From positions 1 to 42,881 of the forward strand of contig JAFGIV010000020.1 in the NCBI GenBank assembly GCA_016929435.1: DNA of 42,881 bases, written 5' to 3'. Shown piece by piece: positions 1-7,338 of the stretch. How positions within the stretch are numbered: the first letter of the stretch is position 1; the number at the start of each line of letters is the position of its first letter. The notes beneath the pieces were generated by a model. It was not told where the DNA came from, made no database searches, and saw only the letters and a program-made list of their open reading frames with translations. This stretch comes from Candidatus Uhrbacteria bacterium (GTDB taxonomy: Bacteria; Patescibacteriota; Patescibacteriia; SG8-24). A program made the translations under genes and the position numbers.

Positions 1-643
1 ACACGGGAACCGGACCCGAATCGACCTCCATAACCGGCCTTTCGCCCAATATCCGATTTTCAGTCTCGGTTGGCGGCGGCTCTGCGGTCGGTTCGGGTTC
101 AGTGACCGTCTCCGGCCGGACGGCCGCCGCATCCGTACCCATTACCGTTTCCCGTTCTGCCGAAACAACCGGATCGACGGTCGGATTTTCCCCAATCCCC
201 GATTCGGTCCTGAAGGTCAACGACCGGCTGACCGTGCCGCCCTTAACGGTGGAATAGGCGGTAACGACGTATTCCTCCCCGGGTTTCAGGTTGATGATAG
301 TCAGGCTGTGATCAGTTCCGATGACGTCCCCCATCTCCCCGCTTGCCAAATTGGCTATCGTCCGGCTGCGGTAGTTCCTGACGCACTCACCCGTGGAAAC
401 CAGGCAATAGTCTATCCAACCGCTCGATTCCTCGGCAATTCCCCAACTGACCGTAGCCTCGGTTTGGGTAACGCCGGACATCACCGGACCGAAAGTGAAC
501 GGTGCGGATTGGGCCCTAACCGTCATCCAGACCGACGGAACCGCAATGGCCAGGGCCAAAGCCGCTGCCGCCAGGACCAAACCCCAAGACCGGGGAAACC
601 TGGCTTTCCCCCTCCAGACGGCATCCCTGATGATCACTGGCAT
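1..643 (-). CDS. Membrane-anchored or secreted fibronectin-III-like protein (C-terminus beyond window)
   Basis: The frame is open from an ATG at 643 to the left edge, giving 214 residues without a stop. A TAA lies in frame six codons upstream, so this is the first ATG. Residues about 19-44 form a hydrophobic segment (LVLAAAALALAIAVPSVW) after basic residues, which fits a signal peptide or signal anchor. Residues about 48-146 look like a fibronectin type III or purple-acid-phosphatase N-terminal fold: GPVMSGVTQTEATVSWG at the start and INLKPGEEYVVTAYSTV near the end. From about 150 the chain turns rich in Pro, Thr and Glu, like an extended linker. Its real function would lie in the missing C-terminal part. 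A surface role is inferred; no catalytic motif is visible. No good Shine-Dalgarno precedes the ATG. Confidence 0.75.
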   Translation of the reverse strand, partial: MPVIIRDAVWRGKARFPRSWGLVLAAAALALAIAVPSVWMTVRAQSAPFTFGPVMSGVTQTEATVSWGIAEESSGWIDYCLVSTGECVRNYRSRTIANLASGEMGDVIGTDHSLTIINLKPGEEYVVTAYSTVKGGTVSRSLTFRTESGIGENPTVDPVVSAERETVMGTDAAAVRPETVTEPEPTAEPPPTETENRILGERPVMEVDSGPVPV

Positions 644-729
644 ACGGATCTTTACCGGTTAGTTGAATTCGCCGTTCCTGTTTTTAAGAATACCAAAAAA
701 ACGCCGCCTTGGCACTTCCGATGAATTGC

Positions 730-758
730 TTGACAGGTTGGGGACTACAGGGCAATCT
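730..758 (+). promoter_or_regulatory. Possible sigma70-type promoter of the secreted protease
   Basis: A perfect -35 box TTGACA (730-735) lies about 85 bases before the protease start. At the standard 17-base spacing the -10 position reads CAATCT (753-758), a poor match. The assignment therefore rests mainly on the -35 box and its position. Confidence 0.3.
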
Positions 759-819
759 CAATACAGAACCGTAAAAAGCAAAGACCGAAGCGGCCAAACC
801 CGGCCAGAAAGGATCAGCC

Positions 820-1740
820 ATGAAAAGGATTTTTGCTTGTCTTTTGACCGTGGCTTTGGCCCTGTTGGTTATCCCCAACCAGGCCATCGCCAAGAAAAAT
901 GACCGAAACCCCAACGTTAACGTTCGACCGATCGAACGGAAAGTAATGGATGCGGTAGCCATCCTGTATGCCCGGAATGATTCCGGAAGCATGCAGATGA
1001 TGTGCACTGCAACGGCCTACGAAAAGACCAGGGGAAAATACAGGTTCGTGACCGCCTCACACTGCGTGGCGGAGGATCACTTCCTGATCAAGAAGTCGGA
1101 ATTGGCTCCGGCCACCTGGTTCCTGTCGCTTGATACGCCGGGAAACGAAAAACAGGAATTCTATCCGGCCAAGGTGCTCCGAGCCGGATATCAAAGTTCG
1201 GGAAACGACTTTGCCGTATTGGAAGCAATGATCGATCGGGAAATTCCGGTGGTTCCAGCGGCAAAAACCGGCCCAAAAACCGGAGAGGAGATAGTAAACA
1301 TCGCTGCCCCATACGGGTTGGGGAAGCAAATCTTCCGGGGACACGTCATAAAAGACAGGATCGACCGGAATCTTGAATACCATTCCCCGTTCTTTTCGAT
1401 AAACTGGACCGGGGGAACCCTTCTTCAGATGCCCACCGGTGGCGGCGCTTCCGGATTGGCCATCGTCAGCCGTGACAGGAAGGAAATCGTCGCCATACTG
1501 GTCGGGTATTACGGCAACCTGACCGTTGCCTTGCCCATCGACCGGTTCAACGAGTTCAAAAAAGGACTGGGTAAGGGGAAAAGGAAGGGAGACACAGAGG
1601 ACCTGTTGCTGGATCTCTTCGGTAACGCAAGAAATTCGACCGAGAGGTCACAGGCACCGGAAACGATGTTGGACAGGATCTTGAAACGGTGCAAAAATGG
1701 TTTGCGCATATCGGCGGAGACGAACCAAGCCGTCGAGTAA
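820..1740 (+). CDS. Secreted trypsin-like serine protease (S1 fold)
   Basis: This 306-residue protein starts with a signal peptide (MKRIFACLLTVALALLVIP, cleavage likely after AIA at residue 24), so it acts outside the membrane. The trypsin/HtrA-type catalytic triad can be read as His81 (TASHC), Asp130 (GNDFAVLE) and Ser211 (GGGASGLAIV). Cys62 and Cys82 flank the histidine as in the chymotrypsin family disulfide. The C-terminal 60 residues are basic and polar with no PDZ domain, so it is not a classical DegP. The start is set by AGAAAGGA about 8 bases upstream of the ATG and by the signal peptide. It stands alone between a probable promoter and a terminator. The substrate is unknown. A second trypsin-like protease of different architecture sits at 13707. 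Confidence 0.9.
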   Translation: MKRIFACLLTVALALLVIPNQAIAKKNDRNPNVNVRPIERKVMDAVAILYARNDSGSMQMMCTATAYEKTRGKYRFVTASHCVAEDHFLIKKSELAPATWFLSLDTPGNEKQEFYPAKVLRAGYQSSGNDFAVLEAMIDREIPVVPAAKTGPKTGEEIVNIAAPYGLGKQIFRGHVIKDRIDRNLEYHSPFFSINWTGGTLLQMPTGGGASGLAIVSRDRKEIVAILVGYYGNLTVALPIDRFNEFKKGLGKGKRKGDTEDLLLDLFGNARNSTERSQAPETMLDRILKRCKNGLRISAETNQAVE

Positions 1741-1771
1741 CCCCACGCTCTTTAATCTCTTCGAAAAAAAC

Positions 1772-1799
1772 AAACGGACCGACTGGTCCGTTTTTTTTT
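1772..1799. terminator. Bidirectional rho-independent terminator
   Basis: The stem AAACGGACC/GGTCCGTTT (1772-1780 and 1785-1793, loop GACT) is followed by nine T on the plus strand. On the minus strand it is followed by TTGTTTTTTT-type sequence. It lies between the convergent protease and pilin genes and probably serves both. Confidence 0.88.
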
Positions 1800-1833
1800 C
1801 GTGCTTTTACGCAAATTCGTTTCCCGTGGCGAA

Positions 1834-2364
1834 CTACCGCAAATCCAGCCAGATGTCGTCGCAGTCGTACCCGTTCAGGCCGGTCCCGTTCGGCCCGAAG
1901 GATACGATGGCCGGACGTTCGGTCCTGGCGGTCTGACTGCCGCAATTGGCGTACGGCTGGTAATCGGGATCGAAATGGTATTCCTGGCCCCAGGGATCCG
2001 ACCCGAAACCGGCGTAGGGACCGTTCCATTTCCCAACTTCATCGGCGGTCCAAAAACAACCGCCGCCCTGATTGCCGACGGTCGGGGGGGATTTCAGCCC
2101 GGCTTGGGCGGCCGACAGCTGAATCTCCGGATTGGCGACCTCCTCCGCCGGACAGCCGTTCGGCCACTTCCCCGTATCCTGCACCAGTATCCCTATTCCG
2201 CTGCGAATGGCGTCCAAATCGGCCCTGGCCTTGGCTTCCATGGCCGCGTCCCTGGCCCGAGCGAAACCGACCATGGCCATGACGGCCAACAGGCCGATTA
2301 TGCCTATGACCACCAGAATCTCGATGACCGTAAATCCACGGCGTTCGTGTGCGATGTCTCTCAT
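1834..2364 (-). CDS. Type IV pilin-like / GspG-like pseudopilin
   Basis: The 176-residue protein begins with a class III prepilin leader: MRDIAHERRG then FTVIEILVVIGIIGLLAVMA. Cleavage by prepilin peptidase is expected between Gly10 and Phe11, and the conserved Glu5 of the mature protein is present. The hydrophobic helix is followed by an amphipathic helix (ARARDAAMEAKARADLDAI) and a globular head. The head contains DPWGQEYHF and SFGPNG, both typical of GspG-type major pseudopilins, and three or four cysteines. It would be a subunit of a type IV pilus or pseudopilus, systems often linked to adhesion and DNA uptake in CPR bacteria. No assembly genes (pilB, pilC, pilD) are in the window. The predicted promoter lies so close to the ATG that the mRNA may be leaderless. 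Confidence 0.9.
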   Translation of the reverse strand: MRDIAHERRGFTVIEILVVIGIIGLLAVMAMVGFARARDAAMEAKARADLDAIRSGIGILVQDTGKWPNGCPAEEVANPEIQLSAAQAGLKSPPTVGNQGGGCFWTADEVGKWNGPYAGFGSDPWGQEYHFDPDYQPYANCGSQTARTERPAIVSFGPNGTGLNGYDCDDIWLDLR

Positions 2365-2372
2365 ACCAAATC

Positions 2373-2378
2373 ATTATA
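2373..2378 (-). promoter_or_regulatory. -10 box of the pilin gene, next to the start codon
   Basis: A perfect TATAAT lies on the minus strand only 8 bases before the pilin ATG (2364). A weak -35 (TAGGCA, 18-base spacer) can be placed upstream. Transcription would start at or very near the A of the ATG, implying an mRNA with little or no leader. Confidence 0.6.
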
Positions 2379-2404
2379 TCCCACGTCTGGCCCCAATGCC
2401 TAAC

Positions 2405-2433
2405 TGGACTGAAAACCGGGGCCTGACTATCAT
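2405..2433 (+). promoter_or_regulatory. Promoter of the ATP-grasp gene, close to the start codon
   Basis: TGGACT (2405-2410), a 17-base spacer and TATCAT (2428-2433) form a reasonable sigma70-type promoter. The ATG at 2443 is only nine bases beyond the -10 box, so transcription would begin within about three bases of it. No Shine-Dalgarno is present. Confidence 0.5.
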
Positions 2434-2442
2434 TAAGCCAAT

Positions 2443-3306
2443 ATGCGCCTGCTGGTGATCGGGGACAGGAACTCATACGAGTGCCGAAGGCTGACCGAGG
2501 AAGGCCGACGGCTGAAGCACCGGGTAACCGTGGCCGGACTTCAGGACCTTTTTTTTGAGGTTCCGGGGAGGTTGGTTGGGGGGCAAATTCGGCTTGGCCG
2601 CCGGCCGATCGACGAGAATTTCGATACCGTCTACATAAGGCAGCTGTTTCCGTACGTCTCCGAAGCCCTTTTCCTGGCCGAGTGGGCCGATTCCCGCGGC
2701 ATGCGGGTCATTGACCGCCAACTGGCTACCGGAAACTACGTCCAAAGCAAGATCTACGCTTCCTGGAAACTGGCCGAAAACGGGTTGCCGGTCATTCCCG
2801 GATTCCAGGCCATGCGGCTTGACTTGGCCAAACGACGGCTGGCGAAAACCGAAAAACCCGCCGTCGCCAAGGGTATCCACGGTTCGCAGGGCAAATATGT
2901 CTTTCGCCTGGATAATCCGAAAAAAGAAATCGACGGGTTGAATGACGATCTGATCGGCCTGTTCACCTTCCAGGACCTGCTGAAAATCGACTGCGAATAC
3001 CGGGTACTGGTGATCGGCGGGAAACACTTCGGGGCGGTCAAAAAAACGGCTCCGACCGGGGATTTCCGCCGCAACATGTCCCTGGGGGCAAGGGCCGAAA
3101 CCGCCGAATTGCCGACCGAACTGAAAAGGATGTGCGTCCGGGCCGCCAAGGTCTTGGGACACGAATTCTCCGGCATTGACCTGGCCGTCAGCCGCCGCCG
3201 GCCGTACGTCATTGAGGTCAACCGCTGCCCGGGATTCTCCGGATTCGAACAGGCCACCGGAAAGAACGTTGCCCGCCGATTCCTGGAAACGGCGGCCGGA
3301 AAATGA
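2443..3306 (+). CDS. RimK-type ATP-grasp ligase
   Basis: The 287-residue protein has the size and layout of RimK/LysX ATP-grasp enzymes, which join a carboxylate to an amine using ATP. An N-terminal pre-ATP-grasp domain (MRLLVIGDRNSYECRRLTEEG) is followed by the lid and core. Visible motifs are PAVAKGIHGSQGKYVF (nucleotide-binding lysine and glycine loop), EYRVLVIGGKHFGAVKK (strand with the acidic Mg2+ region) and SGIDLAVSRRRPYVIEVN, ending in the conserved ExN metal motif. RimK relatives add glutamate to ribosomal protein S6, build amino-acyl tags or make peptides; which applies here cannot be told. The gene stands alone and converges on the cupin gene with a three-base gap. The start is the only ATG that keeps the N-terminal strand. 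Confidence 0.87.
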   Translation: MRLLVIGDRNSYECRRLTEEGRRLKHRVTVAGLQDLFFEVPGRLVGGQIRLGRRPIDENFDTVYIRQLFPYVSEALFLAEWADSRGMRVIDRQLATGNYVQSKIYASWKLAENGLPVIPGFQAMRLDLAKRRLAKTEKPAVAKGIHGSQGKYVFRLDNPKKEIDGLNDDLIGLFTFQDLLKIDCEYRVLVIGGKHFGAVKKTAPTGDFRRNMSLGARAETAELPTELKRMCVRAAKVLGHEFSGIDLAVSRRRPYVIEVNRCPGFSGFEQATGKNVARRFLETAAGK

Positions 3307-3309
3307 CCG

Positions 3310-3684
3310 TCACTCCCCATGCGGGGTGACGGTCCCCTCCCGCCCGAAATCGTCCTCATAACGGACAATGTCGTCCTCCCCCAGATAGTCCCCGATCTGG
3401 ATTTCAATGAAAACCATCGGTTCGCCTCCCGGATTGGATACCCTGTGCCTGGATTGAACCGGGATAAAGGCGCTCTCCCCGACCCCTATGGGACGGTCGT
3501 TCCCGTCCAGGGTCAGGACCGCCGTGCCGGACACCACCACCCAAAACTCCGACCGCCGGCCGTGCGACTGGTAGGACAGGCGCTTTCCGGGATTGACCGT
3601 TATCCGCTTGACCCTATAGCCGTCGCCTCCGTCTATGACGTCATACCGGCCCCACGGCCGGACGTTTTCCGGTTGTCCTGACAT
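3310..3684 (-). CDS. Cupin of the mannose-6-phosphate isomerase type II family
   Basis: This 124-residue single-domain cupin matches the C-terminal isomerase half of bifunctional ManC/AlgA proteins. Conserved blocks are RPWGRYDVIDGGDGYRVKRI, LSYQSHGRRSEFWVVVSGTA (metal-binding histidine and glutamate), ESAFIPVQSRHRVSNPG and IEIQIGDYLGEDDIVRYEDD. Family members interconvert fructose-6-phosphate and mannose-6-phosphate, feeding GDP-mannose and surface glycans, which fits the three glycosyltransferases elsewhere in the window. The guanylyltransferase half is absent here; stand-alone cupins of this type are common. It follows tspO by 8 bases and is probably cotranscribed with it. The enzymatic activity is inferred from the family. 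Confidence 0.85.
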   Translation of the reverse strand: MSGQPENVRPWGRYDVIDGGDGYRVKRITVNPGKRLSYQSHGRRSEFWVVVSGTAVLTLDGNDRPIGVGESAFIPVQSRHRVSNPGGEPMVFIEIQIGDYLGEDDIVRYEDDFGREGTVTPHGE

Positions 3685-3692
3685 ACGTTTGT

Positions 3693-4169
3693 TCAGTTAA
3701 GTCGCCAAATGGCGCAATTCAAGTATCCGGCAAAGCTGACCCAAAGGATATAGGGCAGGAGAAGCCAGGCGGCCGGCTTGGAGATTTTATAAAATGCGAT
3801 TATCGTGGCGAGGATGGCGAACCAAAGGAAAACAATCTCAAGAAACGCGCCGCCCGGGGAACGAAGGCCGAAGAAGACAATCGACCAGAGGGTATTGAGC
3901 GCCAGCTGGACCAGAAACAGCCCGAGGGCGATCCTGTTTTCCCGCTGTCCCAATCCCCGCCTCCAGACCAAAAACGCCGCCAACCCCATCAGGGCAAACA
4001 GGGCCGTCCAGACCGGCGCGAATACCCAGGCCGGCGGCGACAGTTCCGGCCTGGACAGGCCCGCATACCAGACGGGAACGGCCGGGGCCGTGAACAGGGA
4101 CCCGATCAGGCCGGCCGATTCGGACAGGGCGACGGCGGCAAGCAACTTAAGGAAATCGATTGGACGCAT
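3693..4169 (-). CDS. tspO: TspO/MBR family membrane protein
   Basis: The 158-residue protein has five hydrophobic segments and the TspO signature. Conserved features include WYAGLSRPELSPPAWVFAPVWT near residues 34-55, LMGLAAFLVW, and the tryptophan- and asparagine-containing LALNTLWSIVFFGL. TspO proteins bind porphyrins, heme or other hydrophobic ligands in the membrane and are linked to stress and redox responses; the ligand here is not known. The family is usually 150-170 residues, so the gene is full length. It is first in a two-gene unit with the cupin. An extended -10 promoter lies about 45 bases upstream. Confidence 0.92.
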   Translation of the reverse strand: MRPIDFLKLLAAVALSESAGLIGSLFTAPAVPVWYAGLSRPELSPPAWVFAPVWTALFALMGLAAFLVWRRGLGQRENRIALGLFLVQLALNTLWSIVFFGLRSPGGAFLEIVFLWFAILATIIAFYKISKPAAWLLLPYILWVSFAGYLNCAIWRLN

Positions 4170-4214
4170 AGGGATCGGTTTTGTGGGAATTGGGATTCAG
4201 TCGGCGATTTTTAA

Positions 4215-4223
4215 ATTATACCA
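4215..4223 (-). promoter_or_regulatory. Extended -10 promoter of tspO
   Basis: On the minus strand TGGTATAAT gives a perfect -10 hexamer (4220-4215) with the upstream TG of an extended -10 element. No good -35 is seen, as is usual for this promoter class. The 5' leader would be about 40 bases. Confidence 0.6.
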
Positions 4224-4306
4224 AAATATCGCCAGTCTTGCTTCAGCCCGACAAGAGATCGATTGATGTTAAATATGATACAATCAAATACAATCAAACC
4301 ACGCCC

Positions 4307-4648
4307 ATGGACGAATACATCAAGAAAACGACCGCGTTCCTGGAAAACGCCGCCGTAGCCAAGAGCGACCCCCATAGCCTGGAAGAGGCGTGTCGGCACG
4401 GCCAAAAACAGCTGGAGAACCTGAAACACGAGCGCCTGATCCACCTGCTCGTCACCCTCTTCTTCGCCGAGGGCGTCCTGGTCACCCTGACGCTGTTCCT
4501 GTTCCTGAAAATGACTCTTCTGCTCGTCATCTTCGCCCTGTTTCTGGCGCTCCTGATCCCGTATGTCTTCCACTACTACTTCCTGGAGAACACCTGCCGG
4601 AGGTGGTACGGTCTGCTGCGGGAAATATACGAAAGGAAGGCCGGGTGA
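4307..4648 (+). CDS. Small two-helix membrane protein of unknown function
   Basis: I do not recognise this 113-residue protein. It starts MDEYIKKTTAFLENA, has a charged helical N-terminus (residues 1-42), then two adjacent hydrophobic segments (LIHLLVTLFFAEGVLVTLTLFLFL and TLLLVIFALFLALLIPYVFHYYF), and ends with a basic tail (ENTCRRWYGLLREIYERKAG). Both termini are probably cytoplasmic. The frame is open 42 codons further upstream, but that DNA is AT-rich, carries the promoter elements and lacks coding character, so the ATG at 4307 is preferred. A TATGAT at 4274-4279 is a plausible -10. No Shine-Dalgarno is visible. Confidence 0.7.
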   Translation: MDEYIKKTTAFLENAAVAKSDPHSLEEACRHGQKQLENLKHERLIHLLVTLFFAEGVLVTLTLFLFLKMTLLLVIFALFLALLIPYVFHYYFLENTCRRWYGLLREIYERKAG

Positions 4649-4739
4649 GCCCGGTCTGGCGCAATCGGTCCGGCGGCGATGACCGCCCCATCGCGACTGT
4701 TGCCGCCACCCGGCGGGCGGCCCTTGACAAAATCGGCTT

Positions 4740-5127
4740 AACACAGAGCACGAGGAAATAGTTTGGCCCAGACGGCAAACGGGCGCAAGGAAAGGAGAAA
4801 AAAGGTGGAAAACGATTTCTAATATCGTCTGGCTCCAGACGGTAAACGGGCAAAATAATAGCCCCCCAATAAACAAAACGCCTTAGAAAGCGTCAAATGG
4901 GGCAACCAAAGAAAACTTAGCCGTCCATCCAGACGGCGTGGACGGGATGGTATCTGGGGGGGGCCTTGCGCATCCCGATACCAATCCCCTCCGCAGACAA
5001 AAACGGTCTTCTATAGGTAGGTGACTCATCGCCACAGCCTGTTACGACAGCCTGTGAGAGCGACGACGAACCTACCTCTTACCATATCCGGACGTTTTTG
5101 CCGCCGGCCCATGCCGGCGGTTTATTT
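4740..5127 (+). ncRNA. Putative structured non-coding RNA, class unknown
   Basis: No protein gene covers 4649-5268, but the plus strand folds into consecutive hairpins. These are CGTCTGG/CCAGACG (4826-4841); GCCCC/GGGGC (4861-4865/4899-4903) enclosing ACGC/GCGT (4878-4893); GCCGTC/GACGGC (4920-4937); GGTATC+GGG/CCC+GATACC (4949-4982); and AGGTAGGT/ACCTACCT (5015-5077). The last encloses TCGC/GCGA and CACAG-C-CTG/CAG-C-CTGTG with a TTACGA loop. It ends in a strong terminator (5100-5127). A 17-base element CCAGACGG(C/T)AAACGGGC occurs twice (4768, 4835). A TTGACA (4724-4729) may be the -35, but no clear -10 follows. I looked for RNase P, tmRNA, SRP and 6S signatures and found only partial resemblances. 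The 5' end is approximate. The segment 4649-4723 holds only a GC-rich hairpin. Confidence 0.5.
5100..5127 (+). terminator. Rho-independent terminator of the putative RNA
   Basis: An 8-bp GC-rich stem CCGCCGGC/GCCGGCGG (5101-5108 and 5113-5120, loop CCAT) is followed by TTTATTT. The minus strand lacks a T tract after the stem, so it terminates plus-strand transcription. No plus-strand protein gene ends nearby, which supports a non-coding transcript. Confidence 0.8.
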
Positions 5128-5268
5128 GGTTTATGCAATATGATTTCTCAAAAACTCAAAACCGCCGCTTTAGGCGACGATTTTGCATGGCTCCGGTGCT
5201 TCGGTCACGGAACAAGCCATTGGGAGCTTTCCGAGACGGCTTTTCAGATAACCCTAACGATATTTCTG

Positions 5269-7263
5269 CTAACCAGACAAGGCCGCCAAAAGAGACAAGA
5301 AAAGGTATACGCCCACCACTCCGGTTAAGAGCAACATGATTATGACTATTATGAGGGGCATTCTCGTGCCGATTGTCATACCGTACTTCCTTTCTCGCCA
5401 CTTAAAGAAAATCATGACGTAAATCAAGTAGAGTGACGGTATTGCAACGATACTGCACATTCCGACGATTTGCCAAAATAAAATTATTCTGGTCGTCAAA
5501 AATGATGCAAATTCAGGATACACGAGGCCGGGACTTAATATCGCCGAGACGAACACCAAGGCGGGCGACACCAATACCCCCAACGTCAACATGGCGGAAC
5601 GCCATCTTCCCGACTTGATGGCCACGGAAAATACGGCTACGCCAACCATGGCCAGACTTATATTGCGAATTCCGACTAGGGTCTGGTCAAAGAACGGTAT
5701 TTCAGCCAGAAAGTTGCTGGCAGAGACTGCCCAAAAAACCGCAATAGTCGTCAAGGCAACCAAGGGACCGACCCGTAAAGCCTCACTTTTCCCTAACGTC
5801 TTACGGTATATCCAAATCATTGCCGCTCCATACAAACCCAACAGAAGCAAGGCCAGATAAGTGATGGGGGAACGAAAATCTGTCCCTGCAATACGGTAAC
5901 AAATTATGCGGTCGTTTCTTTTGGATAACGATTTGCAGGTTTCTGGAGACACAGTGACAGGCGATCTGCCGTAAGGTGCGGGTAGGGGGGGGACGGATAT
6001 CTGGTCGTATAGGGCACCGACGCATTCCATGGCCATCGCCAAGATCGTGGCCCCCCGTTGGACGGATATCTGTTCGTATAGGGCACCGACGCATTTCGTC
6101 CGCATCCGCTCGTCCGGTATCATTTGGCAATATGAGACGTCGCCGGTATTGGCGGTAATGTCTTTCAGGCAGTACCACAATCCGTTATATAATCCGCTCG
6201 CCTGTAGGTTTTGCAGGTGTTCCGCCTTACATCCTAAATACTCTCCGGTCAGCACCAGTTCCCGGCAAACTTCTTTTATGCTCAAATCGCCATGGTAATC
6301 GCACAGATCCAAATCGCCGGTAGTGATGGCCGCGCTTACCATGCAGGAATCGATCATGGACGATTGGGTCAAGCATGCTTTCTCCAGCCCCGCCACGACC
6401 CCCTCAACGCACCTGTCGTATTCGTTCGGGTAAGAATCCCCGTTTATGCGGCGGCAAACATCAATGTCACTAAAAATTATTCCCGAATTAGCGAGACACA
6501 CGGATTGTTCTTCCGACTTGTCTTGCAGGTTATCGCACCGTTCGCCCATCAATTCCCGATCGACACCGTCGTTTTTCTCCATTTCAAGCAGGCAAGACTG
6601 CCATTTTTCGTTAAAGACACTTTCACCTTCCCGATCATTCATTTCGGAACACGGTCCGCCATCGAAGTTTATTGATACAGCCGCAAGACAGTCGTTTCTG
6701 CCAGAATTTCCCGTCTCAGAGCAGGACAGCATGCGTTCATGGTATCTTTTTGTGCCAAAGCTATTCCCTGCCCCAAAGACACTATCGTTCCAACAAGCGA
6801 CCCTCATCCGATCATTTTCTATGAGTGCGCACGATGACAGATTATGGTCTTTTCTGGCAATGGCATAATGACATTCGTCGACTGCCCGCAAAGATTGTTC
6901 GGCAAGACTATCGCAGTCATCATGCCCCATGTTTTCGTTCAAAAATCTCGAGTACACGAAACGGCATCCCTCGGCTTCGTGTCCGTATGACGTCCTATTG
7001 CACTCAGACAAGTCGTCGTTTCTGAACGCAAGGGACAGAAAGTAGTCAGTCCGCTTTTCTGACGGTAGAAAATTACATGCAGTAACGGTATCGAGGCTGA
7101 TTCCCCTTTCCATTATGCAGTCCGACATGTCGTCCTCCGGCAAGGACTGCGGACAAAAGTCATAGTAATCTGCGCGGATACTGTCCTCAGCGGTTTCCGG
7201 AATATTGGCGGAAACTCCCAACGGAACAAGCAGAACAATCAGGGCGATAAAAAATTTTTTCAT
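5269..7263 (-). CDS. Large cysteine-rich ectodomain protein with six C-terminal membrane helices
   Basis: This 664-residue protein is not from a family I can name. It starts with a signal peptide (MKKFFIALIVLLVPLGVSA), so I take the ATG at 7263 rather than an earlier one at 7305. The ectodomain to about residue 460 carries 28 cysteines in a loose repeat: short helical units with Cys pairs spaced about 12-18 residues, often followed by Asp/Glu-rich stretches (NDDLSEC, TGDLDLC, TGDVSYC). Near its end a 23-residue unit is duplicated (CVGALYEQISV, then CVGALYDQISV), matching a 69-bp direct repeat in the DNA. The last 200 residues hold six hydrophobic segments. It probably forms a disulfide-bonded surface domain anchored by a helical bundle. 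It lies downstream of tRNA-Gln. Codon use is less GC-rich than in its neighbours. Confidence 0.8.
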   Translation of the reverse strand: MKKFFIALIVLLVPLGVSANIPETAEDSIRADYYDFCPQSLPEDDMSDCIMERGISLDTVTACNFLPSEKRTDYFLSLAFRNDDLSECNRTSYGHEAEGCRFVYSRFLNENMGHDDCDSLAEQSLRAVDECHYAIARKDHNLSSCALIENDRMRVACWNDSVFGAGNSFGTKRYHERMLSCSETGNSGRNDCLAAVSINFDGGPCSEMNDREGESVFNEKWQSCLLEMEKNDGVDRELMGERCDNLQDKSEEQSVCLANSGIIFSDIDVCRRINGDSYPNEYDRCVEGVVAGLEKACLTQSSMIDSCMVSAAITTGDLDLCDYHGDLSIKEVCRELVLTGEYLGCKAEHLQNLQASGLYNGLWYCLKDITANTGDVSYCQMIPDERMRTKCVGALYEQISVQRGATILAMAMECVGALYDQISVPPLPAPYGRSPVTVSPETCKSLSKRNDRIICYRIAGTDFRSPITYLALLLLGLYGAAMIWIYRKTLGKSEALRVGPLVALTTIAVFWAVSASNFLAEIPFFDQTLVGIRNISLAMVGVAVFSVAIKSGRWRSAMLTLGVLVSPALVFVSAILSPGLVYPEFASFLTTRIILFWQIVGMCSIVAIPSLYLIYVMIFFKWRERKYGMTIGTRMPLIIVIIMLLLTGVVGVYLFLSLLAALSG
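5992..6095. repeat. In-frame tandem duplication, 69-bp period
   Basis: Two near-identical 35-base copies (5992-6026 and 6061-6095) start GACGGATATCTG and end CACCGACGCATT, with one difference. The 69-base period is a multiple of three and adds 23 residues to the cysteine-rich protein. Confidence 0.9.
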
Positions 7264-7338
7264 AATTTTGGTAAAAAATCTTTCCGACACGGCATACCGT
7301 CTCATTAAATTGGGTTTATAGACCCGTGTGTAGTTTTA

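Noticed and set aside
4181-4306. N-terminal 42-codon extension of the small membrane protein
   Set aside because: The DNA is AT-rich, includes promoter elements for both strands and encodes no plausible domain; the ATG at 4307 starts a compact protein.
4740-5127. Assignment of the structured region to RNase P RNA or tmRNA
   Set aside because: GAGGAAA near 4752 and ACGGTAAAC near 4839 recall RNase P, but the ACAGAA block, the AGAUGAAUG block and the 5'-3' P4 pairing are not found. A tmRNA would need a tRNA-like 3' end with TTCGA and CCA, which is absent.
5433-7025. Several plus-strand frames across the cysteine-rich gene
   Set aside because: They are short, overlap each other and lie opposite one continuous frame with a signal peptide, cysteine pattern and membrane helices.
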